Source of the DNA: Pipra filicauda
Taxonomy: Eukaryota; Chordata; Aves; Passeriformes; Pipridae
Direction: 5' to 3'
DNA length: 64,000 bases
NCBI RefSeq assembly: GCF_003945595.2
Contig: NW_024104898.1
Span: 1,054,001-1,118,000 of the forward strand
Shown: one piece after another, positions 39,601 through 51,600 of the stretch
Position numbering within the stretch: the stretch's first letter is position 1
How the letters are laid out: each line of letters starts with the position of its first letter
The notes under the pieces: generated by a model
What the model was told of the DNA's origin: nothing
What the model saw: the letters and a program-made list of their open reading frames with translations, nothing else
Database searches by the model: none
Position numbers and translations under genes: made by a program

Positions 39601-42600
39601 GGTAACTAAAGAGAAGTATTAATACATGTTTCAGCATCTGATTATTTTCAATTTTCCCACAGATATCAATGAGTGTCAGCTACAGGGAGTATGCCCTAAT
39701 GGTGAGTGCTTGAATACCATGGGCAGTTATAGATGTACCTGCAAAATGGGATTTGTGCCAGATCCTACCCTCTCAAGATGCATACGTAAGTAATGGTGCT
39801 AAGCTAACAGATACTTAGTTGCATTTTAGATGAAGATTTATTTGACCAGGCCTAACTATTCTAATCTGTCACCTTTTATTTGCTGTCCCCACCTCATCTT
39901 CTCAGTTTATTCACTTTACGTTGTCAGTCTCAGTGCTCATGCCTCTTTTCTGTCTCTTGTCCTGGAAACGTTGGTTTCCACTAGTGGCTGCACAAGACCT
40001 TTGCTATGTTTCCCTGGCTTGTCACAAAAAACCTTCAAGGCCACATCCAGCCTCCTCATACATTCAGTCTTTCTCAGTAGTTTGGAGTTCTTCTTCCCAC
40101 ATATTTTTTTCTCCCATCTCTGCTACTTCCCCAGCCAAAATCATCTTTGTGTCCTGCTCTCCCCTCTTCCACCTCTGCAGCTTTGATCTGAGTAGTTTCC
40201 ATTACTAAACATTTAGCCCAGGTTGATATTTGGCACATTTTCCTTCTCATTGAAAAGGATTAAAAATTAAGAAAGAATTAGGAAAAAGAAAAAGTTATGA
40301 ACAGTATGAATGCTAATATTTGCCTATACTAGTCAGCTTTTACTTTGAGATCAACTACCTCTGTGAGAAGAAAAGATGGTGTAGTGAAAAACTAAATTTT
40401 TCACTTTACATTTTCTGCAAAGAATATGTACAAGTGAAAAATAGCTAATCTCCTAAGCTCCTTCTCTGAGTTGTCTTCGTATTTATAAAATATGGTCTTG
40501 AGATACAGGTGAATTCTTTCTTTTTTTTTTCCCCAGCATATTTATCCAATGCTACTAGTTAATGACACTCAATTACTGAGAACGTTTCTTAGCAGTTTGG
40601 AGAACTTCATATCACTTTTCAGTTGAACACCAGAAAAAAAGGAGTTGGTTGTTAGTTTTTGCTTTTGCTTTTATGTGTCATGTTGAAAATCAGGTAGTCT
40701 TTGTATTTTTAAGTGAACAAATTATCCAAAACTGTTAACCATACGTTAATTTGGATGCATAAATTAGAAAGCTGGATGGATCTTAGCTTTCTCATACTAG
40801 TCATAGCTTTTGGCCTTTGGCTCTTCCACATTAAGTGTAACAAAATGTAAATATGTAATTGTCTCTTTTATAAAAAAAGTGTCATGTGTGATACTTAATG
40901 CTTTTGCAGTCTCACTGACATAACCTACTTCTGGATGAATGTTCTAGTGGGTATGTAGCTTGACACAACTGTGTAATGCCAATGATTGAGCTACAGCAAC
41001 TGGACTTGGGGACAAGTGAGATAGCCGATTCTAACTCTATTGTGACAGCATGGCAACTTGGGAATTATTTTTTTTTCTTTAAAATACTTGAATTCAGGAG
41101 TGTTTGATGCAAAATAAGATTTTTTTTTTTTATTGTGTTGTGATTCTTGTTTGAGATAGGTGTTTGAAGTAAAACTTCTGCAGACAGTAATATTAATCCA
41201 TTTAACTGGTGTTGGAAATCTCATGGTGTTTCTCTATTTTTCTTTTTGCCTGAATAGTAGCATCCTCTCTTTCACTTTCATTGCAGCTGATAATCCTGTA
41301 GTTGCTGAAGAGAAAGGACCCTGCTACCGGTTTGTCAGTGCAGGAAAGCAATGCATGCATCCTCTTTCTGTTCAGCTCAGCAAGCAGCTTTGCTGTTGCA
41401 GCGTTGGCAAAGCCTGGGGCCCACACTGTGAGAAGTGTCCACTTCCAGGAACAGGTAAGAACATCCTATTAAAAATACAAACTCTTCCCCCCACCCTACG
41501 TTTGTTATGCATGCTTTAAAAAACCCTCCACACTCCGTATTATAGATATAGGGAAATTAACCCAAAATCTAGTTAATACTCCTCAGTTATTAAAGGCTCT
41601 GGTGAAAGGATGGCAGCTTTTGAGAGTTAGGTTACAGAACAACGTGGGTTGTAGTTTATATTACAGTTAGTAGGATATACATGGTAGTATCTCTTCTTTC
41701 TCCCCTTCCTCCATGTCTTTACCATCCATTTTGAGAATTGTGCTAAGGATGGTGTTGCCTTCTTAACAATAAAAACTTGTAGTTAGACATTTCATATCAA
41801 CTTTCACTTAAACAATTCCTTACTTGTTACATAAAGCTCATTTGTATTATCAGTTCCCTTGGAGTTCTGCTGTTTTTAAAGTATATAAGGATTCTGAAAA
41901 TACCAGCTTCTTTGGTCACGACCCTCATTTAGGCTGCTTACAGATTAAGATACCACATATTGTAGATACTGATTGCTGCTTTTAAGTACTTTCTATTCCC
42001 CAGTTTTGCTTAAAACTTAAATGTCCATAGATTCTTTGGTATATATTAATTTAATTTTATCTTTTTGTCCAAATGTATGATCAAATTAATCTTCTTTAAA
42101 AACATAATTGCTTGTTGCAATGTACATAATGTCCAGCATCTTCAGTATTTTTAGCATAGGTATTAGTAATGGCAGTCCACTGTGCTTACTTGAATTTTCT
42201 GCTGCAGATGTCACTGCCATGATACAGGTCATGTACTTCTTTGAAGTATTTTAGAATGATTTATATTGTCAAAAACAGCTAGCTGCTTTGGGAAATCCAC
42301 AGCTAGCATTAGAGACGTGATGAGAGCAGCAGATTCCCTACTTTTTTTAAGGTGGACTTACAGAAATGAAAGTGACCAACATTTTAGAGCATTTCAATTG
42401 ATTTTTAAAGCCATTGTTTCCTGCATGACCGTTGGGTCACTAGATCACTGAGCAGGATTTTAAAACTCCAGTCACTTACGGATAAATAATATTTCTATGG
42501 ATTTTAATGGAGAAAAAAATATATTCTCATGAGATGACTCACAATTTAAATGCAGGTGCTTTACATATATGACAATATTGCATGAGGCTTCCTGCCCAAT

Positions 42601-45600
42601 TATGTATGTTATGGAGCAGAGAATATATCCTTTTGTTGACTGCTCTCTAGTCACAAGAAATAGATTGAATATCATATGGAATTGGTTATGTCAGTGATTT
42701 TTTTTTTTCCTTAATGAAAAGACTTCGGAGAAAAAAATCTGTGAGTAGAAAATTCTGATGAGCTTTTCCCATTTAATGATTACTTTCATGATTTAAAAAC
42801 ATGTTCCTTTCTGTAACAGGTTAAATTCATAATGTTTCAGAGTTTTCTATGAAAAATGTGTGAAAGTGGGATACTCCAGAATGGGGTAATGTATTTACTG
42901 CAGCATCCCATGTTAATTTAAAAGTCATGATCTCACTCCCTGATAGCTTCTAAAATATTCGTATAGAGTAAATCATCTTCTAAAGAAACAAACACTGAGA
43001 CCAGATGTGTATGGCCAGGTTTAGAGAGCGCTTGTCAGAGCTGTGGTAGAATAAGGTTCACTTTTCTATTTTGCATTTGAAAGAATATGACCTGAGGCAA
43101 GTTCACCTAAAACCTGGGTATGCATCTGAAGGGACAGACATCAAATTTCCTCTGTCTTCCTCTTTTGACCAGAATTCCCACCCTCATTTGGGCATTTTTG
43201 TGGAAGGTTTTGATATTAGCATATCCCAACAAAAAGTATTTCATCATTCTGGATCCACTGAATTTAATCAGTTCGTTGAACCTTCATGTTTTCTATTACT
43301 AAGACACTATGAGAACCCATTATACAATTACTGCATACTGCAATTTCATGTATAATTTAATGAATTCATCTGTGGAGTACCTATAGGTAGTACTTTGTGG
43401 TTTTATTTTAAATGCTAATTCATTTTAAAATCCTGATATGTTCAAAGCAGAATTTGTGAACTTAGCAATGCCCCACTCCACACATCTCTTACGAAGCTGT
43501 AAGAAATCACATTGGGCACATGGAAGACTAAATGTTCAGTATTTCATCCCATAAAATGTGGCTTAACCTAGAGTAATAAGGACAATGAAGCACTGCCCTC
43601 TCAAGACTCCTTAAGATCTCCCTGTCCTTGAGAGGAGCAAAGTTATTTTCTTTGGTGGGGAGGAAGACTGACCTGTATTTCTTTTTCATTTTGATCTTCC
43701 AGTAGGATTGCAAACCCTGATATTTATGTAGAGCAGCTGCAGAGATCAGAGCAGATGCTGCTGCCTGACTTTCATTACTTTTCTCTGTAGCAGCTTCATA
43801 AATGAGATTATTTCCCTTCTCTTTCACCGGTGATTTGGCTTTTTTGTGATCACCAACTTGTTTTTATCCAGCCTTTTTCAATTCAGTGGAATTTGGATCA
43901 GGGCTGGTATGAGACCTCTCATGTAGTCAGATGGGATCCTGTGAATCAATGTTTTTACTGGTTGATAGTCTTCTGCTCCTCTAGTACAAGGGTGATGAGC
44001 TTTTTTCCTTTGGTTTCTGCAAAAAACAGAATGATAGCAATAATGATCTTCATTCCTTATGCAATAAAGATGATAATGACAATTTGCATATTTAAATTAA
44101 TACTCAGAAAGAATATATTGTTTGAAGGGGATTAATACCAAAAAAATATGATATAATGATAGATTAAGCATAACTGAAGAAAGATGGTAAACTGGAGTGG
44201 AAACCTCCCAGAAAAAACAACAAGAACATTCTTTTGGGAGAATGCTCGGTCATATTAGCATGCAATGCATAGCTTGTCTATAAGTAGTTTTTTGTAAAAA
44301 TGTATATACAATATGAGTTGAAATTTATTAGTGGTAGTCATTATATTTTCCACTATGTCAACATATTGCACTTTTAGACTCCTAAAAGGAATATTTTCCC
44401 ATCCCAAATCTAGCTGCTTTTAAGGAAATCTGCCCTGGTGGAATGGGTTATACGGTTTCTGGCCCTCACAGAAACAAGCTATATCATCACCCAGCAGTTA
44501 GAGTACAGCCACCTGTCATTGGCAAGACCCCGATTACTCAACCTGTTGCTAAAGGTACTTCTCCTCCACCTCTCCCAGCAAAGGAAGAGCCAGTGGAGGC
44601 ACTGACCTTCTCACAGAAAAGTGAGACTGAGATGGCTGTGCAAGAAGGTGAGAGTGGGAAAATTTAGTCTTTCTATGTTTCTGTGCATGTGTCTTCAATG
44701 GTATGTTTCTTTGAGTAGTAGCTGCATACAGTGCAGGACAGAGAGGCATCACTTCCCACAGCAGAGCGTTCCATGTCGTGGAGTGTATTGCATTACATGA
44801 TTTACTTCTGAAATTTTAGGTCCTACAAGATGCTGAGAACACCATGAAGAGAGAGACTGCTTTAATCTCATTAATTTCTATGATAAGAAACAGTACATAT
44901 ATGTTGTAAGACTTTTAAAAAATATTTATAAATAAAATTATATATTGATAAATTAAAAAGGCAAATTGCAAGGGAAAATAAGAACTTATATGAAATTCCT
45001 ACTGCTCCTTCCCAGAAAAAAAAAGTCACTTTAGTGAAGGAAAAAAAATCCAAACCATTCTTGCTTGCTTAAAGAAAAGGCAAAATTTAAAACTTGATTT
45101 TTTTTTTTACAATAAATTCTTGCAAATTTGTTAATGATAAATTATATCTCATTATTATATTAATTTACCTTGAAAATATTTCCAGATGTTGATATTCCTT
45201 TGAAGGAATTGAAAAAGTTGAATCAGTGAGTTAATAACCTGTGAGTTTGTCAGATTGTTTTCTAAGGAAACAGGTAAACAATTGAGAAACCTACAAGGCA
45301 GCTGAATACTGAATAAATAAGTATTGGACAGTGTGTAGAATCTTATTCTGGTTCAGGTTAATTTGTACACTTGCTTCAGGAACATTACTTCAAGTTTGCA
45401 CTGTGTTGGAATGAAGTTAGAGCCTGAAATTTTTTTGCGATGGCAACAACCACCTTCAAATGTGATAAAATACATAAGTAAATGTTTTTGTGAAAACTGA
45501 TTAATTTTCCTTTTTCTTTCTGGTTTTAGTGGCAACTGCAGCTCCTGATCAGGTAAAACATGATGTGATTTATCTAGGAATTAAAATGCAGACCATGTGT

Positions 45601-48600
45601 ACCAGATATGATACGGATAACTCTGAAAGGATTTAGGATTTGTGATGAACAAACAACTCACTGTGGACTTACTGTGCAAACCCTGAGGCAAAAAGAGCTC
45701 ATGTTATTATTATATACAGCAACAGGCAGGTAGTGAGGTACAGGAAAGAGATTACTTTAACCTATCTTAAAGGCATTTGGTGGAGGGTCTAGTATATATT
45801 GTTCTGTCCCATTCTGGAGACTACATTTTAAAGAGGATAATGAAAAATGCAGACAATATGAAGAAAAGACACAGATACTAACAATTAGAGAAAATTATTC
45901 AGAGAGAAATAGTATGAAGCTTTGAGAAGCGTTTGTGAGAACTGCTTATGAGACTTGTATTAGTGCCTAAGCTGGTTTTTTTAGGGTTCCTGTGTATTCA
46001 GTGGAGAAGAGCGAGTGTATATGTGTTGAGTCCTCCATTCTGGAGGTTTCAGGTTCTCTATGCTGAAGATAATGGGATTTGTTGTGAATAACTGCGGCTG
46101 TACTTCATTTATTTTCCTAAAGATTTACAGGCATCTAACATTTCTATGAAAATAAAGTGATTGGTGCAACAGATAAGAGAGAACCTTTCACAGTGGTCAG
46201 AGACTTAGATGTGATTGTATACTTTTCTGTGGTGCTGAACTGCAATTAAATGCTACTCTAAGTGAATAAAGACCAGAGAATGGGCGAATTATGGAGGGAC
46301 AAAACCAAAGAAACTCCATGAAATGGCTGCTTCAAATAAAATCAGTGTTAAATTGTATGCTATTGTATAAACAGAGTATTCGAAGTTCTTTCAGGTTTAA
46401 ATTGGTGGTGATTAATGATCTGCTATCAAAAGCCACTCATGAGAATGTTAGCAGTTTCTCAAGCCAGGAGTTTGTGGATTGTTATGATAGATGAATTAAG
46501 GGAATGTTTTCAGAATGTTATTTTTTTAATCTTTCTTCCAGGAATTAGCTTCCCTTGATCAAGAAAAGCAGCCTTATCTAGAGCCTGGGCAACCTCAGCT
46601 TTCTCCTGGAATTTCAACAATTAACCTGCATCCACAGTTTCCAGGTAACTTATTTTGACTTTTCTTTCAGTATGAGAGAGTGCTTACAGTTCTTCAAAGA
46701 ATGGTGAAGTAGCAATTGTATAGAGGTTAATGAAAAATTGATTGAAGCTTCAGAAGCAATTTCTCCATTATAAAAAAAATAAATCATGGAAGAAGAAGTG
46801 GGAGGAATGGAATAGAGGTTGGCATTGGCTAGGTGACTTGTTAGGTGGCAAAGACATATTTTAAGCAAAAGTGATATCTTGGATTATGTACATGAGAATT
46901 TTAGTGTCAGCAGAGGTGAAACCTTATACCCCTTTCAAGGGGAAGCTGTAGTTAGGTGCCTCCTCATAGATTTATGCTTAACTTTTGCTGCAAAAGTTTT
47001 ATGACTATGTCTGCTTTCTTTAGCACCTCAGGGTTTTTTTTCACAAGCAGTAGAATGATGAGAAACCAAATTATACCGTTTTTTTTCTACTCCAGATCAA
47101 AGCAGAATAAACAAATTAAAATCTCCCTAATGTCTGGCTCATTCAGTATCATGTGTGAATTCTTTAAGGGGTGGGGGTTTTCAAATGCTTTAAGGTGGTT
47201 TTCTTGGATGTGATTGATTTCCATTCCATGTCACACAGTAGTGATTGAGAAAACATCCCCTCCTTTGCCCGTTGAAGTTGCTCCGGAAGTCTCTACTTCG
47301 AGTGCAAGTCAAGTTATCGCACCTACTCAAGTTACAGGTATTGTACTTCCTTTTTAGAACTAAAATAAATTAAGAAATGAATGAGCTCCTGACACTTCTG
47401 TTCTGTGGTATTGCTGAATTACTGTAGTGAAGAGAATGTGACTGTAGAACACAAAGGGAATACTCTTGAGAGAAAGTACAGAACAGCACAGCGATGAGGG
47501 TACTGTCAATAGAGCCAGGACTGGGCCCTCCCAGGATGTACCTGCCATTTTTGTGCCCACACAGAAGGTAAAATTAATAATTCCACCTCAGATTACATGA
47601 TCTGCAAGGGAAGTCCAGAAGTAAATACATACTTCTTGGATACAAGTCAGGTCATTAGATATTCTGCACATATGTTCATGAAGTATACATGATCATGTTC
47701 ATTAAAGGATGTAGACCTCATGGGATGTAGATCAGCATGTTCTAGAGACAGCAGATGAGGGGTTACTGTAAGATGTATTTTTAAATGTTCTTTTAATGTT
47801 TGTGCTTCTCCTTTTTCTGATGTGTTAGTTGCCTTGTGTGCATCTATATGTCAAGAAGTGAAAATAACAGAAATGCAAGTCATAGCTGAAATTTGTCTAA
47901 ATGATGGCTATGTCCAAAAGACATGAATATTGTGCACTTACTGAACTATGTGGAGAGTTTAACGTGAGACTTCTTTTTGTTTGCTTAGAAATCAACGAAT
48001 GTACAGTTAATCCTGATATCTGTGGAGCAGGACACTGTGTTAATTTGCCTGTGGGATACACTTGCATCTGCTACGAGGGGTACAAACTTAATGATCAGCA
48101 GACAAAGTGCTCTGGTATGAAATGATGCTTTCAAAAATCTGAAATAACCATGCTGTGAAATGCTTGAGATGTAGAATCTGGTCAGGGCAAATATGTACAG
48201 AGCAGTCAGGAGTTCCTTCCTCTGCTGAATGCTTCCAAAGTTCGAACTAGTTTTTTATGTCAAATAAAATTTGCCAGGTACTCTCTAATATAGCCTTCCA
48301 GCTGCTCAGAAATGAACATGAATTTAATTAAATTGAATGAAAGCCTTTCCCATTGTGACATGAGAGAAAAACTGATTAGGCAAACCATCTCCTCTCAGCT
48401 TTTTATCAGGTATCTGAAATGTCAGACTGCTAGGAAGAAATACACTTCTCTTTGGAGAAAAAATTAATTGGTGCCTATTTCTCAGAATGATCTACCCAGC
48501 TATCAGCTCTGCTCTGCAGCTGGATTAAATCCAGGCATTTTGTTAGGTCATTCCTTTCAGCTTGTTGCTGAAAAGAGAAAGTGTATCATAAACATTGAAG

Positions 48601-51600
48601 AAGCACAATAGGAGATCTGCAGAGTGGAGTCTTCATCCCCTTCTAAGCTAGTAAATTCTGGAACAGAGGCTCTACATGAACCATTTCAGATTTGGAAGCA
48701 GCTGTATCGGTATCTTTTCTTTATTCAGAGTATACTGGTTCCTCTGTAACTTGGATCAGAAAAAGTATATTATATCATGTTGCCAGATGATATACTATCA
48801 ACTTTTCATGCCACCAAAGCTCAGTAATTTCATGCTGTAACACATGCCATCAGGTGCAAATACAGTATTAAAAGGTAATTTACACAACACAGCCAAATAA
48901 CAACTTACAATCCCTTTATTTCATCCAAATTGTTTTAATGTTCCATGCTTGTGGCTTGGAACATTAAACTGGAACTGTGTTGCACACAGTGTAGTGATTT
49001 GAACAGTAATCATGTCACGTTCTTCAGGCCAATGCAATATTCTTATAGTCAAGCCAATAAGAGCATTCTTCTCCAACCGAAACTATTTAATGCATCTTTT
49101 TTGCATCTCTGAGGGAAAGCATAGACTTTTTCAAGTAGTTAAGATAATTACAAGGTCGGTCTTTTCAAATGCATGGCATAGAATGCAGAAAAAGAATCAC
49201 AACTAAGTATGTTATTCTACAGTCTTATGTTTTCATTTCTTTTGTAGATATTAATGAGTGCAATCAGGCACCCCATCTCTGTTCCCTTGGACGCTGTGAA
49301 AATACAGAAGGAAGTTTCCTATGTATTTGCCAAGCTGGATTTATGGCCAGTGAAGATGGAACCGACTGTGTTGGTAATTACTGGTCTTCTTTATAGAAAA
49401 TAAAAATACAAAAATTAATCAAGAAGCTTATTTAAACCCCACTAAAGTCCCCTTTTCAGTTTTTTTTTACCTCAGTGCCACTGGTACTGGACTGATGCCT
49501 GCGAGTGTTTTTAACTGTCTGTCACCAAGAGAGGTAGCTCCAATCACTTAAGTAGCTCCCATTACTTTTCAAAATGTTTAGTTGTTGAAAAACAAGAATT
49601 TATTTAGTATCATCCTGATTTAGGAAAATTACCATTTAGTAAAATATTTTCTGTTGTGGAAAATCTCCTTCAATAACTAGCAGCTGCAACAAACCATATT
49701 TTTAAATATAGCTGCAAACATCCATGGACTTCACAAAGCAACACAAACAGCCTGAATTGGCTGTGGTCATCCTCAGGTTAGCGCTGTCTTGGGCACAATA
49801 TACACACAGCAACACACATTGTGTTTGCAACCACAGGGCTGCTCGTAGTCCTCATTCCTATAGCCTGGTTGTTTCTAGAACTCATTCTCTTTGCGTTTCC
49901 AAGCTGTGAGGTACAGACTAAACTGCTCTGTAAGAACAACTGTGGGGTTGTGGCTTGCAAAGAGCTTCAAAAAGCCAAACTTACTTAAATGTTTAATTAA
50001 AGCAGAGTTTAGAAGAGACACAAGCATTCAGTAATTTCCTGGTGAAGCAGTTTCTGTTCTCTCTGTCATCTGCAGATTTTGATGAATGTTCAAGACCTCA
50101 TACTTGTGGAGAAGGCTTTTGTATAAACACTCTTGGCTCATATAGATGTGAATATTGTGATAGTGGATACCAAATGAACAGGAGAGGGGAATGTGAAGGT
50201 AGGTTTGAACTCTTCACCAGGAGTGATGTTGAAGTAAAATTACCATTTATTGAGAGCACAAAAACAATGCCAAATGCTACTACTGTTTGGAATGATTAAC
50301 ATTCCCTGCTGTTCAATGGAGGCTTAACACAGAGGGACAATTCTCAGGGGGTACAATCTTAAACAAGAAACCTTTGTGGGTACTCTTCAATCTTTGTTGT
50401 TATTTGATGTCTGGAACTGCAATTCAGTTCCTGTTATTTAGATTTAAGATGATACAAAGGAGTTCCCTCCCTATAGACAGAACCATCTTGGGGCAGCTAT
50501 GTTAATGGCTCTCACCATAGAATTACTTAACTTTATTGTTAGTCCTTCCCTGCATACTTTACCAAGTTTCTGTTAAAAAAAAAGTTACAACTTTTCCTAT
50601 ATTATAACAGGTAACGAATGATAAGTTGAATTTTTAATATCGGTATCTAGTATCTATTTCATGTTGCAAGAGATCCTAGAACATCTGACTTAAAGCTTCA
50701 CATTATTTTTTAGTGTGATATTTTTGCCTTTTTTCCTGGTTTTTTTTCATTTTCAACTTGAATTGTGAACTTAATGCCACAACCGGTCATTTCATTTTAA
50801 ACATAGTTTTGTTCATGCTTTAGTCTCAGTTACATAGGACAGAATAAAATTGCTAACGTGTCAGGTTGCCTAGCAAATAAGCAACTTAGAGCTACCATGA
50901 ATATATTTGCTGCTCTGAGCATTGCTGAAAGATTCCTCTTTCTATTTTTTATTTAAATATTTCTCATGCTCCACTCTTACAACTAGTCTTTGCAAGTCTT
51001 CTCTGTGAGTAGGGAATCTGTGATTAAAATAGGCTAGAAATCAGAATATTACAGTACATCAAATTCGTTATTAGCTTGTATTTTAAGTAGTGTGGTGGTA
51101 GTCCTCTATAATTTAACTTAACAATATGTAATTTCTGAAACCAAATTCTCTGTTGAAAGTTGTTTAAGGTTCCTTAAGGGAAAAACCCTCCTACACTAGA
51201 TCCATCAAACCAAGGAAATGACACATTTGGGGAACCGTTACACCATATCATTACACCTTCACAGTATAGTACTCTACTGACAGACTTCAGATTCCACAAA
51301 TAACTCCTTTCCACCTTCTCCACACTTCAAAAACAAAGGCAAGAATCCTCCAAACTGCAGACAACACACACAGTTCACTTACACTTCCTTACCCCATCTT
51401 CATTCTGCCCTCAAGTTGTACTCACACAGTCCAGACAGTTCTGAGAACAGGTTACAGCAGAAGTGGATGTTTTTGTTAATTAATTAAAAAAAAAATCTCA
51501 CAGCACTTTCACTGAGAAACTTTTGCAGGTCTGCAGTGTAGTGGCTGAAGAGGCCTGTTGCTGTTTTTATGAGAAAGTGTTCTCACCTGGACAATCATGA

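Larger units (their letters stand above)
26827..39662 (+). other. Intron between exons D and E (12.8 kb)
   Basis: The largest intron seen here, phase 1. It holds an RTE-like LINE fragment (27486-28235, -) and a TA-rich repeat (36447-36465). Between them I see only unique sequence and short open frames without coding character. The stretch 35600-37300 is notably AT-rich and free of recognisable repeats. Whether any of it is conserved non-coding sequence cannot be judged without alignment. Confidence 0.85.
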
